Source of the DNA: an uncultured Flavobacterium sp.
Lineage (GTDB): Bacteria > Bacteroidota > Bacteroidia > Flavobacteriales > Flavobacteriaceae
Direction of reading: 5' to 3'
NCBI GenBank assembly: GCA_913061465.1
Contig: CAJXSU010000004.1
Coordinates: forward strand, 18,164 to 82,163
DNA length: 64,000 nucleotides
A program made the position numbers and the translations under genes. Shown here one piece after another: positions 59,996 to 64,000 of this stretch (position 1 is its first letter; each line of letters opens with the position of its first letter). The notes beneath the pieces were generated by a model, which did no database searches, was not told the DNA's origin, and worked only from the letters and a program-made list of their open reading frames with translations.

Positions 59996-61345
59996 TTAGA
60001 TGTTTTCCATTTTAGACAAATAAGAGTTTAAAATTCGTTGAATATCTCTATTGTCTTTTTGAGGTTTTACATGAATCAAATAATCTTCCGTATTACTTAA
60101 TTCTAGATTCTTATCGATGTATCCAAAACCTTGATAAATTCCATTAAGAATTAAAACAAATCCAATCTCTTTATCGCTTCTACCATTTTCTTTAATAACT
60201 AAGTTTTCTGTTTGTAGGCCTAACGATTGTATCGCTTTATTGACTCGTTTGTTATAGCTTTCTATTGCTTCTTTTTCTGAGCAAACTCCTCTACATTGTT
60301 GTAATTGATAATGAAAACACGCATTCACATTGGTTTGTAAATGACAATATTTTGGGCAGAGCTCAAATCTTTCACATATTTTTTCTAATGCACTTCTACA
60401 AGCTGCCATGGAATAGAATTTCATGATTGGATTTGGGGTTAATTTTAATCTGTTAAAGGCTAAATGTAGTATCCCTTTTTGATCTTCATAAGAAAAAAGT
60501 CCAACGGCTTCACCAGCTTTTCGTTGTGCTCTATTAAATTTTGGATATAAGTGTTTTATTTCTGATGATTCATGTAAAAGAGCAATAAGTTCACTACCGG
60601 TTTCTGTATATGAAATATCAGCTGTTTCAAGACACATCGTCCTTTCTTTTTTCTTCTTGTCATAAAAATGACTGATAACCCTTTGTTTTATATTATTGGC
60701 TTTTCCAACATAAATAACTTCCTTTTGTTCATTTTTAAAGTAATAAACACCGTGTCTTTCAGGTAAGGTGTCTACTACTTGTTTGTCTAATAAGGGTGGG
60801 AGCGTAGCTTCTCTAGATTTTGCATTTAGAAAACTATTGATCGTAAATTTGTGATCTCTTTTAATTAGTCTTCTAAATAGTTCTACAGTTGCCTCTGCAT
60901 CTCCTTTTGCTCTGTGCCTAGCTGCAATCTCTATACCTTCAGCAGAACAGATATTTCCTAAACTATAGGAAGCTAATCCAGGAATTATTTTACGTGAAAG
61001 TCTTACCGTACATAATTTCTTTCGCTTAAAATCGAATCCTAAACTCTTAAACTCATCTCTAATTATATTATAGTCGAAGTTTACATTATGGGCTACAAAA
61101 ACAGTGTCTTTAGTGATTTCTGCTACTTTTTTTGCAATTTCATAAAATTTAGGAGCAGTTCTTACCATGGCCTCCGTAATGCCTGTAAGGTTAGTTATAA
61201 AATATGGAATTTTTTGTTCTGGGTTTACTAAGGAAGTAAACTCATCAATTATTTTTTCACCATCAAAAATGAAGATTGATATTTCTGTAATTTTCTGACC
61301 TTTATACCCATTTCCAGTGGTCTCTATATCAACAACTGAGTACAA
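59996..61345 (-). CDS. DnaQ-like 3'-5' exonuclease fused to GIY-YIG (UvrC/Cho-like) nuclease
   Basis: YSVVDIETTGNGYKGQKITEISI; FVAHNVNFDYNIIRDEF; GVYYFKNEQKEVIYVGKANNIKQRVISHF. Confidence 0.93.
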   Translation of the reverse strand: MYSVVDIETTGNGYKGQKITEISIFIFDGEKIIDEFTSLVNPEQKIPYFITNLTGITEAMVRTAPKFYEIAKKVAEITKDTVFVAHNVNFDYNIIRDEFKSLGFDFKRKKLCTVRLSRKIIPGLASYSLGNICSAEGIEIAARHRAKGDAEATVELFRRLIKRDHKFTINSFLNAKSREATLPPLLDKQVVDTLPERHGVYYFKNEQKEVIYVGKANNIKQRVISHFYDKKKKERTMCLETADISYTETGSELIALLHESSEIKHLYPKFNRAQRKAGEAVGLFSYEDQKGILHLAFNRLKLTPNPIMKFYSMAACRSALEKICERFELCPKYCHLQTNVNACFHYQLQQCRGVCSEKEAIESYNKRVNKAIQSLGLQTENLVIKENGRSDKEIGFVLILNGIYQGFGYIDKNLELSNTEDYLIHVKPQKDNRDIQRILNSYLSKMENI

Positions 61346-61347
61346 CC

Positions 61348-62046
61348 TTATGTAATTTGATTTTTAAGATTAGCTATGGTTTCAGTTGGGTTCTCACTTT
61401 TAAAAACATAACTGCCTGCTACCAAAACATCAGCACCAGCCTCTACAAGTTCGTTGGCGTTTTTGTTGGTAACTCCTCCGTCTATTTCTATCTGGCAATT
61501 AGAATCAGAAAATTGAATTAAATGTTTTAATTGAGACACTTTTTTATAGGTGTTTTCTATAAACGATTGTCCTCCAAAACCAGGATTTACACTCATAATA
61601 CAAACTAAATCTAGATCTGCAATAATATCTTCTAGAACTGCAACAGCTGTGTGCGGGTTTAAAGCCACACCAGCCTTCATTCCGGTAGCTTTAATAGCTT
61701 GAACAGTTCTATGTAAGTGGGTGCAAGCTTCGTAATGAACTGTTAATATTGTAGCTCCCAAATCTGAAAAAGTTTGAATGTATTGGTCAGGGTTTACAAT
61801 CATTAAATGCACGTCAATTGTTTTTGTAGCATGCTTAGTTATCGCTTTTAATACGGGCATCCCAAAAGAAATGTTAGGAACAAATACACCATCCATAATA
61901 TCGATATGAAACCAATCTGCTTCACTTGCATTCACCATCTCAATATCTCTTTGAAGGTTTGCGAAGTCTGCTGCTAATATTGAAGGTGCTATTAGTTTAC
62001 TCATTATATAATGATATTTATATTTATATAAGGTAAAAATAGTCAT
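61348..62046 (-). CDS. rpe: Ribulose-phosphate 3-epimerase (start probably at MSKLIAPSIL, 62004)
   Basis: LIAPSILAADFANLQRDIEMV; WFHIDIMDGVFVPNISFG; MSVNPGFGGQSFI; IEIDGGVTNKN. Confidence 0.97.
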   Translation of the reverse strand: MTIFTLYKYKYHYIMSKLIAPSILAADFANLQRDIEMVNASEADWFHIDIMDGVFVPNISFGMPVLKAITKHATKTIDVHLMIVNPDQYIQTFSDLGATILTVHYEACTHLHRTVQAIKATGMKAGVALNPHTAVAVLEDIIADLDLVCIMSVNPGFGGQSFIENTYKKVSQLKHLIQFSDSNCQIEIDGGVTNKNANELVEAGADVLVAGSYVFKSENPTETIANLKNQIT

Positions 62047-62106
62047 ATTAAAAAGAAAACTCCCGAAGAAATTTCAGGAGTTTTTAATGTTTTATTGACA
62101 ATGTTT

Positions 62107-62970
62107 TTACCCTAGGTAAGTCATTAGAATTTTACTTCTTGAGGTGTGTTTTAATCTTCGAATGGCTTTTTCTTTAATTTGACGAACACGTTCTCGGGTT
62201 AAATCAAATGTTTCACCAATTTCTTCGAGAGTCATTGGTTGGTGTTCTCCCAATCCGAAATATAATTTTACCACGTCTGCCTCTCGAGGTGTTAGAGTTT
62301 CTAATGCTCTGTTGATTTCTATACGTAAAGATTCATGTAATAATTTTTTATCTGGATTTGGTGATTCTCCAGAATTTAAAACATCATATAAATTAGAGTC
62401 TTCACCTTCTATTAAGGGTGCATCCATAGATACATGACGACCAGAATTCTTCATGGATTCTTTAACGTCATTAACAGTCATATCTAGCTTCTTAGCAATT
62501 TCTTCAGCACTAGGAGGACGTTCATTTTCTTGTTCTAAGAAAGCAAACATTTTATTAATCTTATTAATAGATCCAATTTTGTTTAAGGGTAAACGAACGA
62601 TACGAGATTGTTCTGCTAAGGCTTGTAATATAGACTGACGAATCCACCATACAGCATAAGAGATAAATTTAAAACCTCTAGTTTCATCAAAACGTTTTGC
62701 CGCTTTGATAAGTCCTAAATTACCTTCATTAATTAAATCAGGTAAAGTTAATCCTTGATTTTGATATTGTTTTGCAACAGAAACTACAAATCGTAAATTT
62801 GCTTTTGTTAATTTCTCTAGTGCAGTTTGATCACCAGCTTTAATACGTTGTGCTAATTCAACCTCTTCATCAGCAGTTATTAAATCTACTTTTCCTATTT
62901 CTTGTAAATACTTATCAAGTGAAGCAGTTTCTCTATTAGTTACTTGCTTTGTAATCTTAAGTTGTCTCAT
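62107..62970 (-). CDS. rpoD: RNA polymerase sigma factor RpoD/SigA (short Bacteroidetes primary sigma)
   Basis: [90 protein letters not shown]. Confidence 0.97.
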   Translation of the reverse strand: MRQLKITKQVTNRETASLDKYLQEIGKVDLITADEEVELAQRIKAGDQTALEKLTKANLRFVVSVAKQYQNQGLTLPDLINEGNLGLIKAAKRFDETRGFKFISYAVWWIRQSILQALAEQSRIVRLPLNKIGSINKINKMFAFLEQENERPPSAEEIAKKLDMTVNDVKESMKNSGRHVSMDAPLIEGEDSNLYDVLNSGESPNPDKKLLHESLRIEINRALETLTPREADVVKLYFGLGEHQPMTLEEIGETFDLTRERVRQIKEKAIRRLKHTSRSKILMTYLG

Positions 62971-63058
62971 CGCTTTTCTAGAATTAAATAATATTCTTTA
63001 GTGGTATACTTATTATACGTAGTGGGGAGTAAAAATGTTACAAATTTTTTATAAAAAA

Positions 63059-63673
63059 TTAAAATAATCCGTTAATTTGAGAATCAATTCTATCTATGAT
63101 GTACCCTAAATCCTCTTGTTTCTCTACAAAATCAAGATTATCTACGTCAATAATTAATAGTTTTCCTTTTTGATAAGTGGTAATCCAAGCTTCATAGCGT
63201 TCATTTAATCTACTTAAATAATCAATACTGATTGAGTTTTCATATTCTCTTCCTCTTTTATGAATTTGGCCAACTAATGTAGAAATATCTGCTCTTAAAT
63301 AGATGAGCAAGTCTGGTGGAGTAACCAATTTTTCCATCAATTCAAAAAGTGAGCTATAGTTGTTGTAATCTCTATTTGTCATAAGACCCATTGCGTGAAG
63401 GTTGGGAGCAAAAATATGAGCATCTTCATAGATGGTTCTGTCTTGAATAATATTTTTACCGCTTTTTCTTAATTCTAAAATTTGACCAAAACGGCTATTT
63501 AAAAAATAGACTTGTAAGTTGAATGACCAACGTTCCATCTCTCCATAAAAATCGTCTAGATAAGGGTTTTCGTCAACCGATTCGTAATGTGGTTTCCAAC
63601 TGTAATGTCTTGCTAATAATTTAGTTAAAGTGGTTTTTCCGGCGCCAATATTTCCGGCAATTGCTATGTGCAT
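63059..63673 (-). CDS. Deoxynucleoside kinase
   Basis: IAIAGNIGAGKTTLTKLLARHY; QDRTIYEDAHIFA; DLLIYLRADISTLVGQIHKRGREYE. Confidence 0.95.
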   Translation of the reverse strand: MHIAIAGNIGAGKTTLTKLLARHYSWKPHYESVDENPYLDDFYGEMERWSFNLQVYFLNSRFGQILELRKSGKNIIQDRTIYEDAHIFAPNLHAMGLMTNRDYNNYSSLFELMEKLVTPPDLLIYLRADISTLVGQIHKRGREYENSISIDYLSRLNERYEAWITTYQKGKLLIIDVDNLDFVEKQEDLGYIIDRIDSQINGLF

Positions 63674-63894
63674 AGGGTTAGTTTCAAAAAATTAAGAAAG
63701 GGGGAGTTAAATATACTTAAAATTTAGAAATTTCACCTAACTAAATTATCTGTTTGTTGTCAAAATTTTTTGATGTGGTAAATTGTTAGTTTTTATTAAG
63801 TAATTTTTATTAAAAACCATCTTTATAAATAATCTTAACAGACTATTAACTAATAGGTATTTTTATATATTTCATATTTGAAATAAAAAAAAAT

Positions 63895-64000
63895 ATGAGA
63901 ATACGAGTTTTTATTTTGTCAATCTTAATCACTGGATCAATTTTCGCTCAAGACTTTTCAGGAAGAGCTACCTACAAGACACACAGAAAATCATCATTTA
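63895..64000 (+). CDS. Start of a GLPGLI-family protein (truncated by window end)
   Basis: MRIRVFILSILITGSIFAQDFSGRATYKTHRKSSF: signal peptide plus the G.A.Y...KS start typical of GLPGLI proteins. Confidence 0.55.
   Translation, partial: MRIRVFILSILITGSIFAQDFSGRATYKTHRKSSF

Noticed and set aside
59996-61345. DnaQ-GIY-YIG fusion as a novel defence nuclease
   Set aside because: This exonuclease + UvrC/Cho-like fusion is a known, widespread repair-type architecture; context is housekeeping (rpe, rpoD).

Overview
AT-rich, densely coding 64-kb chromosomal window from a Bacteroidota genome, most likely Flavobacteriaceae. Supporting signs are TAnnTTTG-type -7 promoter boxes, T9SS C-terminal sorting tails, SusC/SusD pairs, a PorP/SprF protein, a GLPGLI start and a short RpoD. 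Main blocks: (1) about 0-18.3 kb, a polysaccharide utilisation locus (PUL) with a propeller/Y_Y_Y/LuxR-HTH regulator (5'-truncated by the window), a T9SS-tailed multi-module surface protein, SusC, SusD, a DUF4959/DUF5000-like lipoprotein, GH5+CBM6, GH16, GH30 and an MFS sugar transporter; beta-1,3/1,6-glucan is the likely substrate (inference). (2) 18.4-45.7 kb, mostly conserved housekeeping genes: murI, two Skp/OmpH, bamA, uppS, nadK, CBS, pdxJ, alr, tdk, comF, glyS, ogt, tatD, yqeY. (3) 45.75-52.9 kb, an accessory segment behind tRNA-Arg(TCG). It carries a duplicated tRNA 3' end, a truncated serine-recombinase C-terminus, a SASA-family esterase, a degenerate tRNA-Leu-like relic and a trehalose block: an acyltransferase-SGNH fusion, an OtsA-OtsB fusion and a GH15. 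(4) 53-59 kb, secreted T9SS proteins, including a BspA/DUF285 repeat protein with a perfect 296-bp internal duplication, plus an untracked 47-aa minus-strand sORF. (5) 60-64 kb, DnaQ/GIY-YIG, rpe, rpoD, a deoxynucleoside kinase and the start of a GLPGLI gene. The observations most worth a second look are the degraded tRNA-Arg integration scar, the trehalose locus with an acyltransferase-SGNH fusion, a perfect 39-bp palindrome over the start codon of an aspartic-protease gene, the 47-aa sORF, and the three-module putative glycan-binding protein of the PUL. I found no CRISPR array, intact IS element or rRNA. All family calls come from reading the translations; no database search was run.
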